Notes under the pieces: generated by a model
The model's input: only the letters and a program-made list of their open reading frames with translations
What the model was told of the DNA's origin: nothing
Databases searched by the model: none
Translations under genes and position numbers: made by a program
In this document: positions 1-8,188 of the stretch, one piece after another
Position numbering within the stretch: position 1 is the first letter of the stretch
How the letters are laid out: every line of letters begins with the position of its first letter
IMG/VR virus record: IMGVR_UViG_3300029953_001734
Span: 1-37,430 of that record
Source of the DNA: a virus
DNA length: 37,430 bases
Reading direction: 5' to 3' (one strand)

Positions 1-873
1 TTAATCCAGCGGCAACACCACCATCCCGTACACATTATAAACAGTACATCCCACAGCAGGCTTCATCAAAAAGATATTAATATCACCCGTATTCGATATC
101 GCCACCTGCGCCTGTCTTATCCAGCTCACACCAGCATCATCCTTCACCGTGTTATTACTCCCATCCTGCGCGCCCACACCAATTATAAAATCTATATCGT
201 GCCCGCTATTATAAAAACCCGCAGGCATCGTCTGTATCACATAAGCAGTAGCAGCAGGCGCAGCCACAAGATTATACGGATCATTCACCGTTAATGAAAA
301 TCTCAGCAATAACGTATTCGCAATGGTATCCTTCTTATAATAAATACTCCCCGTCACACCACCCACACCGCTCGCAGTTGCCACCGCCAGTGTAGCCCAT
401 CCCGGCCTGTAAGCCTGCCCAAGTGCCACGCCAACACTCACCGCCTCGCTCATCAAAAAGGCATCACTGCTATTAGCTGTGCCTATTGGCTGCGCCTGCA
501 AACTTATCGTTACATCCTCCACCACATTCGGTGTGCTGCCGTTATTAAAGGTCAACGGCGTTGCAGTCGTTGTTATCAGCGAATAGCAGGCATTCACACT
601 CTCATCCACCAGCACTGGCCCACTTGCAGGCACCCGTATAGCATTACCCTCATACCACATCCATCCCGCCGCTATTGAGTAGTTATACTGCGTGCCGGTT
701 ACGAGTGTCCTCGTTATTGCGCATCCATAAATGATATATGGCGTATTACCCGTCAATCCATTGGCAGCAAACATCGCAGCAAACATTTCCTGGTATGCCT
801 GCTGTATAAACCCCAGCCTGTTCTGTGTCCACGGCATCCCGCCCGGTTGCGTACAATCTAAATTCTTACTCAT
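1..873 (-). CDS. Putative tail fibre / tail-tip protein
   Basis: A complete 290-residue reading frame whose TAA stop is at the window edge. The N-terminus (MSKNLDCTQPGG...QAYQEMF) and the beta-rich, Gly/Ala/Thr-rich body resemble the distal tail or fibre proteins found at the end of Bacteroidota phage tail operons; that is inference from composition and position, without a catalytic motif. It is the last leftward gene seen, after the baseplate J- and I-like genes, where Mu carries its fibre genes. The ATG has no Shine-Dalgarno site but a CTTTTAAC leader 17 bases upstream, the same spacing as other structural genes here. Unlike the large fibre at 4633-6450 it has no signal peptide. It could also be a fibre adaptor or collar protein. 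Confidence 0.5.
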   Translation of the reverse strand: MSKNLDCTQPGGMPWTQNRLGFIQQAYQEMFAAMFAANGLTGNTPYIIYGCAITRTLVTGTQYNYSIAAGWMWYEGNAIRVPASGPVLVDESVNACYSLITTTATPLTFNNGSTPNVVEDVTISLQAQPIGTANSSDAFLMSEAVSVGVALGQAYRPGWATLAVATASGVGGVTGSIYYKKDTIANTLLLRFSLTVNDPYNLVAAPAATAYVIQTMPAGFYNSGHDIDFIIGVGAQDGSNNTVKDDAGVSWIRQAQVAISNTGDINIFLMKPAVGCTVYNVYGMVVLPLD

Positions 874-906
874 TTTTTATCTGTTAAAAGGTTATTTAAT
901 CACCGT

Positions 907-946
907 TATTACTACTATTAAACACCAGTGGCGTTGGCACCATTCA
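907..946 (-). repeat. Four-copy stop-codon-associated element, copy 1
   Basis: On the minus strand this copy contains GGTGCCAACGCCACTGGTG, preceded by TGAAT, and continues with TTTAATAGTAGTAA, which copy 3 shares. It starts 9 bases after the TAG of the upstream gene. An ATG inside it opens a 15-codon frame (minus strand, 943 to 896) starting MVPTPLV and ending in TAA before the tail-fibre gene. The other copies are at 13024-13061, 28177-28218 and 32688-32711, all in the same orientation relative to transcription. Confidence 0.85.
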
Positions 947-955
947 GCCACATCA

Positions 956-1315
956 CTACACTGCCCATTGCTCATCTATGAGCATGCCTATTGCAATTAC
1001 CTTATGCTTTACTAGAAAGCTGCAAATGTTCTCCATCTTCAGCCTTTTGATCGTTTTCTTATCGTTGATAATATTCATCGAGTTGAAGTTCTCATGCCAC
1101 AATAAAAGCAGTTGATCAAAGCTCAACCCTGCATACCTGCTTTTTAGTTCGTCTATAATCTTGGTGTCATATTCGCCATTCATTTTCTGGCCATCCTTTA
1201 TCATTGCATATACAATAGGTGCGCACCTTATAGTTTTTACCGTTTCATTATCAAGAAGCGTTTTGTCTACTATCTCCTTTAGCGGCAGGTTCATTGCCAA
1301 TCCTTTCTTTGCCAT
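956..1315 (-). CDS. Hypothetical protein, possible cargo (moron) gene
   Basis: A frame of about 119 residues beginning MAKKGLAMNLPL; an ATG three codons upstream (1324) is also possible. The product looks like a soluble, helical, Lys-rich protein with no signal peptide, membrane segment or motif I recognise. It sits between the gpI-like baseplate gene and the terminal fibre gene. It is bracketed by two different short repeats: a GATTAGCTGAT-type repeat upstream and copy 1 of the four-copy element directly after its stop. That bracketing suggests an inserted accessory gene rather than a core tail component, but this is inference. Confidence 0.55.
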   Translation of the reverse strand: MAKKGLAMNLPLKEIVDKTLLDNETVKTIRCAPIVYAMIKDGQKMNGEYDTKIIDELKSRYAGLSFDQLLLLWHENFNSMNIINDKKTIKRLKMENICSFLVKHKVIAIGMLIDEQWAV

Positions 1316-1354
1316 AATGCTCAATGTTTTTATCCTTAGTTAAATTATGTTCCC

Positions 1355-1388
1355 CATCAGCTAATCAGCTAATCATCCCATCAGCTCA
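1355..1388 (-). repeat. Tandem CAGCTAATCAGCTAATC-type repeat
   Basis: A short A/T-rich tandem repeat (CAGCTAATCAGCTAATCATC then CATCAGCTCAT) fills the gap directly after the TGA of the gpI-like gene. It resembles the repeat at 27248-27277, which also directly follows a stop codon. Confidence 0.65.
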
Positions 1389-1910
1389 TCAGAAATAAAC
1401 CACCGTATAATTATTCTTACCTGGCAACCGGTACTTATTTACCAATCCCCTCAGGTAGTTCACATCATATCCCGGCATCCCTGCCACAGCACTCGGCACA
1501 TTCACCACAAACTGCACACCCAGCGAATACGTCTCTATATCAGTATACAGCGGCACAGGATCAGGATCTGGAATCACACTATCGCCCACTTCACTGTCCA
1601 GGTCTATAAATACCGGCTTATCCTCATCGTCGAGGTAGCTGTAAATCGGGTCCTCATACGGCCCGTCACTTATGAAAATGCCGCGATCCACCGGGTCAAA
1701 CGTATCATTCAGCGCAGCCTGCATATAGCATACCTGGCTGTTATGCCCCAGATAATACAATGTAGACGCTTTAAACGCATTAAATTGCCCTTGCAGATAC
1801 ACCACAGGGCTCACCAGCACCCGCAGCCATGCCGTCATCACCTGCTGGCGCAAACGCACCGGCACATTCAGGTCACTCACCACATCTATATCCACATCAT
1901 ATACACTCAT
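1389..1910 (-). CDS. Baseplate protein in the gpI position
   Basis: A 173-residue soluble protein. The first 65 residues (containing VRLRQQVMTAWLRVL and FNAFKASTLYYLGHNSQV) resemble a protein often encoded near the end of Bacteroidota contractile-tail operons. The C-terminal half is acidic. It follows the baseplate J-like gene, separated only by the small secreted-protein gene, which is the position of gpI (gp48 in Mu) in P2/Mu-type tails. The role as a baseplate-periphery protein linking J to the fibres is inferred from gene order. No enzymatic motif is visible. Confidence 0.55.
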   Translation of the reverse strand: MSVYDVDIDVVSDLNVPVRLRQQVMTAWLRVLVSPVVYLQGQFNAFKASTLYYLGHNSQVCYMQAALNDTFDPVDRGIFISDGPYEDPIYSYLDDEDKPVFIDLDSEVGDSVIPDPDPVPLYTDIETYSLGVQFVVNVPSAVAGMPGYDVNYLRGLVNKYRLPGKNNYTVVYF

Positions 1911-1913
1911 AAA

Positions 1914-2162
1914 CTATCTTTTTTTAACCCAAAATTTTTGATCGTGACGAATGGCCTTTAACCCTTCATATGTTAATCGTTGGCACTCCATGACGTTTTT
2001 CCGCATCGGGTAATACAAACTATCATGCGCCATATACAAGCACGTAAGGCTATCAGCCAAATATCTCTCCTTTGCCTCCTTCACATCTTTACGCGAAACA
2101 TGCGCAAACGTTGCTTTACTCACAAAGCATAAGAGAACGAGCATTATTATTATCTTTTTCAT
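1914..2162 (-). CDS. Small secreted protein inserted between baseplate genes
   Basis: 82 residues. The N-terminus is a clear Sec signal peptide: MKK, a hydrophobic core (IIIMLVLLCFVS), and a probable cleavage site after KATFA. The mature part of about 61 residues is charged and helical with two cysteines, and ends in KKR. It interrupts the usual J-I gene pair and is preceded by a TTTTCAAAT-type repeat. A periplasmic or surface role, for example altering the lysogen envelope or excluding superinfection, is plausible for such an insertion but not shown by any motif. I do not recognise the family. Confidence 0.6.
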   Translation of the reverse strand: MKKIIIMLVLLCFVSKATFAHVSRKDVKEAKERYLADSLTCLYMAHDSLYYPMRKNVMECQRLTYEGLKAIRHDQKFWVKKR

Positions 2163-2168
2163 TTTCGG

Positions 2169-2203
2169 ATTTTCAAATTTTCAAATCAACACATTTTCAA
2201 ATT
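2169..2203. repeat. TTTTCAAAT-type intergenic repeat
   Basis: Two TTTTCAAAT units, a CAACACA spacer and a third unit fill the gap between the J-like stop (2206) and the next start. Related copies are at 3046-3080, 8819-8853 and 11296-11331. Such repeats are, from general knowledge, common between genes in Bacteroidota genomes. Confidence 0.75.
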
Positions 2204-2205
2204 AC

Positions 2206-3036
2206 CTACACCCCATAAGGCACATAAGTAATATTCGCATTAAAGTAACCCTCATCCACCACCAGGTATCCTGCATCAGGCGTATATATTGGGTTCACGC
2301 TCACATACGGCGTAGCCCCATAGTTAGCCTGCGCCACATTATTCTCCGCTATTATCACACCTGGCACAGCTTGTATCGCTGCCACCATAGCATTATATAT
2401 CAGCACCCCGTTAAAAGGCAGTGCGTCCACAAATGCGTTCAGCGCGTCCAGCACCGGCGTGTTCTCAGTCCCGTCTATCCTTTCCCCAGTCGCGGTCAGC
2501 ACAGTCGGGTCATAATAGATCGTCCAGCCCGTTTGCAGGTTATCGCCATTACCGCTCGTTATCTGTAGCCGCACGCCTGCATCCTTCACCTTCCCCATAT
2601 AAGTTGTTAGTCCGGTAAGCTGCCCGCTGCTCAGTGGCCCCAGCACACCGCCCGTCAGCGTTGCCACTTTTATCCGCACCAGGTTCGGGAGCTCCACCGC
2701 TGCCGCAAAGTTCACTACCAGCACCGTCGGATCAGCCGGAGGCACCACAGCATATACATCGCTGTCAGCAGGCAGGCTCACCCCATATTGATAGGCCATT
2801 GCCTTAGTCACATACCATTGCAGCGTATGTGGCTTCTGTGCCGCCAGTATCGCCAGCACATTGGCCACAAACACATCAAACAATGTTTCCAGTACCCACT
2901 GGCAGCTCGCCACCACCCACGTCCACAGTAGCCATATCGCCACATTACTGGTGCTCGTAAGTGTGGGGGCCAATACCGGGTCTGCATTCTTCGCTGCAAC
3001 CAGTGCCGCCTGTATCTGTGCTATACTCCTTGCCAT
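2206..3036 (-). CDS. Baseplate J-like wedge protein
   Basis: 276 residues. The start (MARSIAQIQAALVAAKN), the Trp-rich segment at about residues 34-50, and the C-terminal pattern around VLIYNAMVAAIQAVPGV followed by a beta-rich tail match the short Bacteroidota form of baseplate J/gp47-like proteins. In contractile tails this protein forms the baseplate wedge that triggers sheath contraction. Order fits: spike, fibre, gpW-like and LysM-like genes upstream and a gpI-like gene downstream. A TTTTCAAAT repeat lies on each side. No signal peptide. Confidence 0.7.
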   Translation of the reverse strand: MARSIAQIQAALVAAKNADPVLAPTLTSTSNVAIWLLWTWVVASCQWVLETLFDVFVANVLAILAAQKPHTLQWYVTKAMAYQYGVSLPADSDVYAVVPPADPTVLVVNFAAAVELPNLVRIKVATLTGGVLGPLSSGQLTGLTTYMGKVKDAGVRLQITSGNGDNLQTGWTIYYDPTVLTATGERIDGTENTPVLDALNAFVDALPFNGVLIYNAMVAAIQAVPGVIIAENNVAQANYGATPYVSVNPIYTPDAGYLVVDEGYFNANITYVPYGV

Positions 3037-3045
3037 CTTATATTA

Positions 3046-3080
3046 ATTTTCAAATTTTCAAATCACCACATTTCCAAATC
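3046..3080. repeat. TTTTCAAAT-type intergenic repeat
   Basis: Same arrangement as the copy at 2169-2203 (two units, CACCACA spacer, a third slightly diverged unit). It lies directly after the stop codon of the gene at 3085-3699 and before the J-like start. Confidence 0.75.
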
Positions 3081-3084
3081 AGCA

Positions 3085-3699
3085 TTACAGATGCTGCAAA
3101 GTCACCACTGCACTTGCATCATAATTTATACTGCCTCCACCTGTCGCCATTACAGTTGAAAACGTGATAACACTCCCTGATTTTGTATAAATACTCACAG
3201 CCCCGGGGGCTTCCCATCCGGTGGCGCTCGCATTTATAAAGGTGTACGTTTGCAGTGTATTGTGTATATCCGTCCAGGATACTTTATATTGAAGAACATC
3301 TGTACTAATGCTGTTTACATTTAGTTGGTCAGATATTAAATAGTTACACTGGCACGTCGTCGTATAGGTTCCTATTGTCTGGGCAGCTGTAGCGCCATTC
3401 ACATTCACTACCATCACATCGTGCGATGAGCTTCCGCTGCCGGATAGCGCTCGCAATACTCCGGCTGTATCCGCCAGAGCAGTGCTGTCCTTCGTACTCC
3501 AGTTATATTCCACAATCCCACCGATCTTGAACTTCTGCGCATTAGTCCATACACCGGCACTATCTTCAAGCCCTAGCATATAGCTGCCTGTATCTACTGC
3601 TCGCAAAGGCGTACTGTCTATATTTCTGGGCGCAAAAGCCTCTGTCATCACAATGAGTGCTACCACAAGCGCACCTATCCAAAAACCTGTCTTTTTCAT
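3085..3699 (-). CDS. Fibre-like protein with signal peptide
   Basis: 204 residues. The N-terminus is a Sec-type signal peptide: MKKTGFW, a hydrophobic core to about residue 18, and likely cleavage after EAFA. The rest is Ser/Thr/Gly-rich and beta-like. It contains DSTALADTAGVLRAL, closely similar to the DTAGVIRTW motif repeated in the large fibre at 4633-6450, so the two may share a module. It lies inside the baseplate operon between the LysM-like and J-like genes. A fibre-tip or host-recognition part is the best guess, but the export signal is odd for a protein assembled onto a cytoplasmic virion. Confidence 0.5.
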   Translation of the reverse strand: MKKTGFWIGALVVALIVMTEAFAPRNIDSTPLRAVDTGSYMLGLEDSAGVWTNAQKFKIGGIVEYNWSTKDSTALADTAGVLRALSGSGSSSHDVMVVNVNGATAAQTIGTYTTTCQCNYLISDQLNVNSISTDVLQYKVSWTDIHNTLQTYTFINASATGWEAPGAVSIYTKSGSVITFSTVMATGGGSINYDASAVVTLQHL

Positions 3700-3713
3700 A
3701 ATCGTTATTTGTT

Positions 3714-4019
3714 TTAATCTGTTAATAAACTACCATCACTATCCGTCAGGTCTTCTCCATCCGTATCCGTCAGCGCCTCATAGTCGCCTAGGTTAGCTGC
3801 ATAATACCCATTGGCTTTATAGGTTGTCAGCACACTCACACCTGCGCTCCCTGCTTGCGCCAGTGCCGCCGCGCTTACTATATACATTGTCCCCGCCACC
3901 GGCACATCGCTCAGCGCCACATTATTATCCTGGCAAAACTGCATAGCCGCCTGCAATGATCCACAAGCGTTGATCACCAGATCCATCATCGTCATATTTG
4001 CGCCTGCTTGGTACATCAT
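3714..4019 (-). CDS. LysM-like / gpX-like tail protein
   Basis: 101 residues. Residues from about 12 to 50 (DLVINACGSLQAAMQFCQDN...PVAGTMYIV) follow the pattern of the short LysM-like domain of phage tail protein X: Asp plus helix, an amphipathic helix, then a Gly turn and beta strand. The C-terminus is acidic (TDTDGEDLTDSDG). In P2/Mu-type tails such proteins sit at the hub-tube interface. The start overlaps the stop of the upstream gene (TAATG), indicating translational coupling. Family membership is inferred by eye. Confidence 0.5.
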   Translation of the reverse strand: MMYQAGANMTMMDLVINACGSLQAAMQFCQDNNVALSDVPVAGTMYIVSAAALAQAGSAGVSVLTTYKANGYYAANLGDYEALTDTDGEDLTDSDGSLLTD

Positions 4020-4366
4020 TATCCAGGATAAAAAGCGTTTTCAAAAAGGTTAACCGTATTGTCTATCACACTATTCAGGTTCGGGGTCAGGTTCACTACC
4101 TCTTGGCCGTCAAGCATCAATTGTTGGGTGATGATCGTTTGTAATTGCTGCGCACCCTCATCATCTATATACAATGGCGCTCCCACACATATTGCCGGGT
4201 TCTGTTTAAACTCTCCGGGGGCATTCATGATCAGCTGCCTTTGGTGCTGTCCGGTGCTTTCCACCACTGTAAAGTCACCCGCAGCAGTGGCAAGGTCTTC
4301 GCCCAGCTCATTGCCATCGCCATCCAGCACCGGCACCAGCCCTATATCCATCATTTTTCTTGCCAT
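4019..4366 (-). CDS. Putative gp25/gpW-like baseplate protein
   Basis: 115 residues, acidic. It begins MARKMMDIGLVPVLDGDG and has a central stretch (HQRQLIMNAPGEFKQNP...CVGAPLY) typical in style of gp25/gpW/Mu gp46 baseplate wedge proteins. It lies between the spike and the J-like gene, where gp46 is found in Mu. Its stop overlaps the start of the LysM-like gene. The assignment is tentative because conservation in this family is low. Confidence 0.45.
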   Translation of the reverse strand: MARKMMDIGLVPVLDGDGNELGEDLATAAGDFTVVESTGQHQRQLIMNAPGEFKQNPAICVGAPLYIDDEGAQQLQTIITQQLMLDGQEVVNLTPNLNSVIDNTVNLFENAFYPG

Positions 4367-4367
4367 A

Positions 4368-4622
4368 CTAGCTTCCTATAAGGGTGAGTGGTTGTGATAA
4401 ATTACCTGCCACATAATTGTAGACATAGGCCACACTTGCAATTACAGGAGTATACGTCGGGCCGCTTTCTTCAATGGCGCCAGCATCTACCGGTGCTCCA
4501 TCTTCAGTCAATAAAGTCCAGGCATACGTTCTTTTCGTAGCATAGTCGTCACCTGCACAGGTTACTATAAGCTGTGTAGCCGTCAGGCCGTTGTTTGTCC
4601 ATACTTTAGGCTGTATTTTCAT
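4368..4622 (-). CDS. Small hypothetical tail-region protein
   Basis: 84 residues, predicted mostly beta, no signal peptide or membrane segment (MKIQPKVWTNNGLTATQL start). It lies between the large fibre and the gpW-like gene, with only a single base separating it from the latter. An Ig-like or carbohydrate-binding fold is conceivable from the alternating strands and the YAWTLL stretch, but I do not recognise a family. Likely a minor tail or fibre-associated component. Confidence 0.5.
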   Translation of the reverse strand: MKIQPKVWTNNGLTATQLIVTCAGDDYATKRTYAWTLLTEDGAPVDAGAIEESGPTYTPVIASVAYVYNYVAGNLSQPLTLIGS

Positions 4623-4632
4623 AATCGTATGT

Positions 4633-6450
4633 TTACCAAAATCTCTCTTGAAGCATTTGTATAAAATTCACCGCTACCGATGCTGATCCCGTACCCGTAT
4701 TGACCCATATCACCGGCTCCAGGTTTACATTTGTCGCAGGTATTTTAGTCGTAATAGCACCGCTGTACACCACTGTAGGCGCTGCCGTTTTTGTCATTAC
4801 ATCAAGCTCCATCAGTATTCCGGTAGATGTAGAAGCTCCAGCAGCTGGAGTCAGGAATATGGTAAGCCTGTACCAGTTATTCTGATTAGGTGTAATGCCG
4901 GTATTGATCTTCGCAGCCGTTCCGGATGCACCATTGGTTAGGAACTGAAATGTTCCATCTGAAACGTCCTTACTCAAACCGATAATATTAATATTAGCGC
5001 TTGGGTCAGTAGTCGCAGTAGGTGCCGCATTGCTATTGGGGTTATACCCTATAAATATTCGCTCTGTCGATGCATAAACGCCCAATCCAAACTCCACGGT
5101 TAATCTTGTGGCGCCAGAATATGCCGTATTTTGCAGCAGCACCGGGTTGACCGATGGCGATGATGCATAATACCAACCTGCCGATGAATTAACAGCCGCT
5201 GTAGAAGCTGCCTTAACAGTAAATATATTTGGCAATGCATTAGTAGCATCATAGGTGGTATTTACCACTGTGGCACTACCAAGAGAGGCGTATATTGAGC
5301 CACCTGAATATGTAAAATCTGTTCCTTCCGGAAGGAGGGATGCACTTCCCACCTGCTGATATAGTTTGCTCAACCTATGTTGGCTCAGCGATGCCTGTAA
5401 AATATACTCACCACCTAATGACGGTATTGCATGAATATCATCTTCACCCATCGCATTATTACTGTATACCTTAGCATACCCCGATGCAGGTGTAGTAGGA
5501 GCGGTATTCTGGCTGAGCATTAGAAAATTACCGTCAGTAGCGTTAAAGCAATAGGAAGAACCTCCTAAAGAACCCGCATTATTAAATTGAAATTCTCCTT
5601 GTACACCACCAACAGTTGCCCCGCTCGAAGGAGCAGCCACCCACGACAGCGCCCCGCTCACCACACCCAGCACATACCCATTAGTACCGATATTAAACAA
5701 ACTCCCATCACCCCGCACTAGCTGCGTGATCGCGCCGGTAGCCATAAAGCTATACACACCGGTGCTGGTAACGGCACTCGTCGGTGTCACAGAATATGCC
5801 GCTACATTGGACACTACCTTGATGCTTGTTACTGCATTAGTCAAATACCCCCTGCTATTCAGCCCCGCATTCGTTACCAGGAACGTAGAAGTATCGCCAT
5901 AAGTCAGGAACGTAAGTAAATCCCACGTCCTGATCACACCGGCAGTATCACCCACAGCCACCGTTGTAGCATAGCTGCTCAGCGCTGAAGAAGTTATATA
6001 CCCCCTGCTATTCAGCCCCGCATTCGTTAGCAGGAACGTAGAAGTATCGCCATAAGTCAGGAATGTAAGTAAATCCCACGTCCTGATCACACCGGCAGTA
6101 TCACCTACTGCCACCGTTGTAGCATACCCACTCAGCGCAGATGAAGTAATATAACCCCTGCTGTTTAGCCCCGCATTCGTTAGCAGGAAGGTAGAAGTAT
6201 CACCATAAGTCAGGAACGTTAATAAGTCCCATGTCCTGATCTCACCGGCAGTATCACTGGCCACACCTGTCACCCAGCTCGTATCCAAAGGAGATAAAGT
6301 ATAAGTGCCAAGCCCCGGTAAAAGATAGCTGCCATTAGCCGTGAGGTCTATACTCACCCCGTTAAGCACTATGATCCTGTGCGGCACACTCTGCCCAAAG
6401 CTGCAAAAGCAGCTCACTAAAAACAGTATGGTTAAAATCCTTTTCATCAA
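4633..6450 (-). CDS. Large tail fibre with signal peptide and 51-residue repeats
   Basis: 605 residues. Residues 1-19 (MMKRILTILFLVSCFCSFG) form a typical Bacteroidota Sec signal peptide, with a probable cleavage near FGQ. A region around residues 50-210 holds three near-identical 51-residue repeats containing DTAGVIRTWDLLTFLTYGD and TNAGLNSRGY. The rest is a beta-rich body with a C-terminal lectin-like look (GLGVYAST, YNPNSNAAP). Repeats in a fibre shaft give length and can change by recombination. It follows the spike gene, so a receptor-binding or spike-associated fibre is likely. An export signal on a tail fibre is unusual; the same is seen in several neighbours. Confidence 0.6.
   Translation of the reverse strand: MMKRILTILFLVSCFCSFGQSVPHRIIVLNGVSIDLTANGSYLLPGLGTYTLSPLDTSWVTGVASDTAGEIRTWDLLTFLTYGDTSTFLLTNAGLNSRGYITSSALSGYATTVAVGDTAGVIRTWDLLTFLTYGDTSTFLLTNAGLNSRGYITSSALSSYATTVAVGDTAGVIRTWDLLTFLTYGDTSTFLVTNAGLNSRGYLTNAVTSIKVVSNVAAYSVTPTSAVTSTGVYSFMATGAITQLVRGDGSLFNIGTNGYVLGVVSGALSWVAAPSSGATVGGVQGEFQFNNAGSLGGSSYCFNATDGNFLMLSQNTAPTTPASGYAKVYSNNAMGEDDIHAIPSLGGEYILQASLSQHRLSKLYQQVGSASLLPEGTDFTYSGGSIYASLGSATVVNTTYDATNALPNIFTVKAASTAAVNSSAGWYYASSPSVNPVLLQNTAYSGATRLTVEFGLGVYASTERIFIGYNPNSNAAPTATTDPSANINIIGLSKDVSDGTFQFLTNGASGTAAKINTGITPNQNNWYRLTIFLTPAAGASTSTGILMELDVMTKTAAPTVVYSGAITTKIPATNVNLEPVIWVNTGTGSASVAVNFIQMLQERFW
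5845..6300 (-). repeat. Three tandem 153-bp in-frame coding repeats in the fibre gene
   Basis: The phrase around CCCCTGCT(A/G)TT(C/T)AGCCCCGC recurs at about 5848, 6001 and 6154, exactly 153 bases (51 codons) apart, with most bases between conserved. The differences are mostly synonymous or give variants such as SALSGYA versus SALSSYA and LLTNAG versus LVTNAG. Confidence 0.85.
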
Positions 6451-7049
6451 TATAATATTTCACTTAATGCATTTAAATCCTGTCCCATGTTCGAATAGTC
6501 GAGCGCAAACTCAGCTATATTCTCTGGCACTCCGCTTGGCCCTACTGCCGTGTCTACCGTCAGTGCATCTATATTCGTTATGTGCGTTTGCAGGTTCTGT
6601 ATATGCGTTTGCAGCATATTGAATAGGCTGCCACTATTATTTTTAAACTGCAACTTCCCGCCATTCATCGTCATTTCACCACCATTACCATCCACCGCCT
6701 TCACAGTTCCATCTGTCACAGTCAGTACCGTCTCATTCACCGTCACCTGTACCTCATCATATGCACTCGCCCAGATCAGTTGTAATTGTCCACCCCCGTC
6801 CACTTCCGCCACAAAACAATCTGCATCCAGACTGGGCTTCACATATATGCCGTTGGTATTACTCTCTATCACATTCAGCAATATCCCTGGCGTTGGTGTA
6901 TCAGGCGCATCAGCCGTTAGTTGCACCGTACATGTTTCCGCATCATCCACACTCACCACCTTGCCACTCATTACCGGAAACCTCGTCCCTTGGCCTTTGC
7001 CTACTATCTCACGTATTTGTTCCCCTATTTCATCTCCGCGCTTGCTCAT
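6447..7049 (-). CDS. Tail spike / baseplate assembly protein (gpV/gp45-like)
   Basis: 200 residues. A helical N-terminus (MSKRGDEIGEQIREIVGKG) leads into an OB-fold-like region (about 25-100: GKVVSVDDAETCTVQL, GILLNVIESNTNG, DCFVAEVDGGGQLQL), then a beta-helical stretch with regular short strands (VNETVLTVTDGTVKAVDGNG) and a C-terminal helix. This is the domain order of P2 gpV / Mu gp45 spikes that puncture the outer membrane. Its start overlaps the stop of the upstream hub gene by 4 bases, and the fibre gene start overlaps its own stop, so the three are translationally linked. Confidence 0.7.
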   Translation of the reverse strand: MSKRGDEIGEQIREIVGKGQGTRFPVMSGKVVSVDDAETCTVQLTADAPDTPTPGILLNVIESNTNGIYVKPSLDADCFVAEVDGGGQLQLIWASAYDEVQVTVNETVLTVTDGTVKAVDGNGGEMTMNGGKLQFKNNSGSLFNMLQTHIQNLQTHITNIDALTVDTAVGPSGVPENIAEFALDYSNMGQDLNALSEILY

Positions 7050-8149
7050 GCCTGTGCGTTAGTAAATCCCACCTGTGGGCCTATTCCCACAAGCCGCTTT
7101 CCACCACTCTCCGTGCCAAAGATCACCTCGGTATCCTCAGCTATAAACGTCCCGCGCAGCTCCGGTGTCCACTGGTCCACCACATATACATTCATACCCG
7201 GCGTGCAATAAGGCACCAGTAAACCACTTATCTTACCCTCATACCCGGTATAATTCATCGTGTATTCCTTCTCCTGCGCAAAACCCTGCATCGTTGTCAC
7301 ATCAGGCACATGGCTCAGCAACTTCTGTAGCTTCCTTTGGGCCACCTTTGCTTTGCTCGCAGTGTTTATCAGGCTACCCGTTGCCAGCTTGCAGTTATAC
7401 AGCACCTGTACCGGCTCACTCGGTATCCGCATCTTCAGCCCGTTATCCCTCTTGCAGTTCCAGCCTATTTCATACCCCACGCTTGGCAGCCCCAGCCAGC
7501 TCGTTCCGTTCACAATTTTATTCCCGTTCGTCAGCGTCACACCCTGTGCGCCACCACCCGCAGCATAGGCGCTGTATGGCAGTCCACACCATAAAGTAGT
7601 CGGGTTAATAAAAAAGACTGTCAGCGTATGGTCACTCACTTCCTTTATCGTATCGCATATTTGCAACCCATTAAAATTCACAAACCGCAAACCGCCGATA
7701 TTAAAATCCACATCGCACTGCACAGTTATGCCGGTTCCCTCACACGCCATTTGCAACAAAGCCTTTGCTGTCGTTGGCTGCTTGCTCGTGTAGCTCTTAT
7801 TCACATTCAGCCTCAACTTCCGCTCATAACCCTCACACTCCACCACGAACGGATAACTCGCGCCCCTGCGCTTCACAAAACCTGTAAATTCATTATTCAG
7901 CACACCATCATACCCTAGGCTTATACTTATCGGGTCACCATCCGCAAATTGCAGCCGTGTAGTCACATTCACCGGCGCACTGCCATTCACCGGCACATAC
8001 TGCGCCTTACCAGGTATTTCCAGGAAACAAGTAGTGAGTAGCGTTCGCATACTCTTCCTGATCCGCACATTATGCACACCAGCCCACGTAAACGCACCTA
8101 CCAGTGAGCTGTTTATTGTAAATTGTCCCTGTGGTTCAAATTGCGCCAT
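7046..8149 (-). CDS. Baseplate hub protein (gpD/gp27-like)
   Basis: About 367 residues starting MAQFEPQGQF; an in-frame ATG nine codons upstream (8176) is possible but adds a hydrophobic tail. The pattern IRKSMRTLLTTCFLEIPG near the N-terminus, a GVLNNEFTGFVKR strand pair, and later domains with TAKALLQMACEGTGI fit the hub family (P2 gpD, Mu gp44, T4 gp27) that caps the tube and holds the spike. It is followed at once by the spike gene. The Mu counterpart is encoded in the same order after tape measure and gpN-like genes. Confidence 0.65.
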   Translation of the reverse strand: MAQFEPQGQFTINSSLVGAFTWAGVHNVRIRKSMRTLLTTCFLEIPGKAQYVPVNGSAPVNVTTRLQFADGDPISISLGYDGVLNNEFTGFVKRRGASYPFVVECEGYERKLRLNVNKSYTSKQPTTAKALLQMACEGTGITVQCDVDFNIGGLRFVNFNGLQICDTIKEVSDHTLTVFFINPTTLWCGLPYSAYAAGGGAQGVTLTNGNKIVNGTSWLGLPSVGYEIGWNCKRDNGLKMRIPSEPVQVLYNCKLATGSLINTASKAKVAQRKLQKLLSHVPDVTTMQGFAQEKEYTMNYTGYEGKISGLLVPYCTPGMNVYVVDQWTPELRGTFIAEDTEVIFGTESGGKRLVGIGPQVGFTNAQA

Positions 8150-8188
8150 GATCAGTATTAAAACCCATTTAAACATTGTTTTCCATTT

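Noticed and set aside
731-1015. Plus-strand frames across the element copies that all contain HQWRWHHS
   Set aside because: They are the reverse reading of the repeated element at 922, 13033 and 32688. The agreement in sequence comes from the DNA repeat, not from a protein family.
5845-6300. Fibre repeats as a diversity-generating retroelement target
   Set aside because: No reverse transcriptase gene or adenine-variant template repeat is visible. The units are simple tandem copies.
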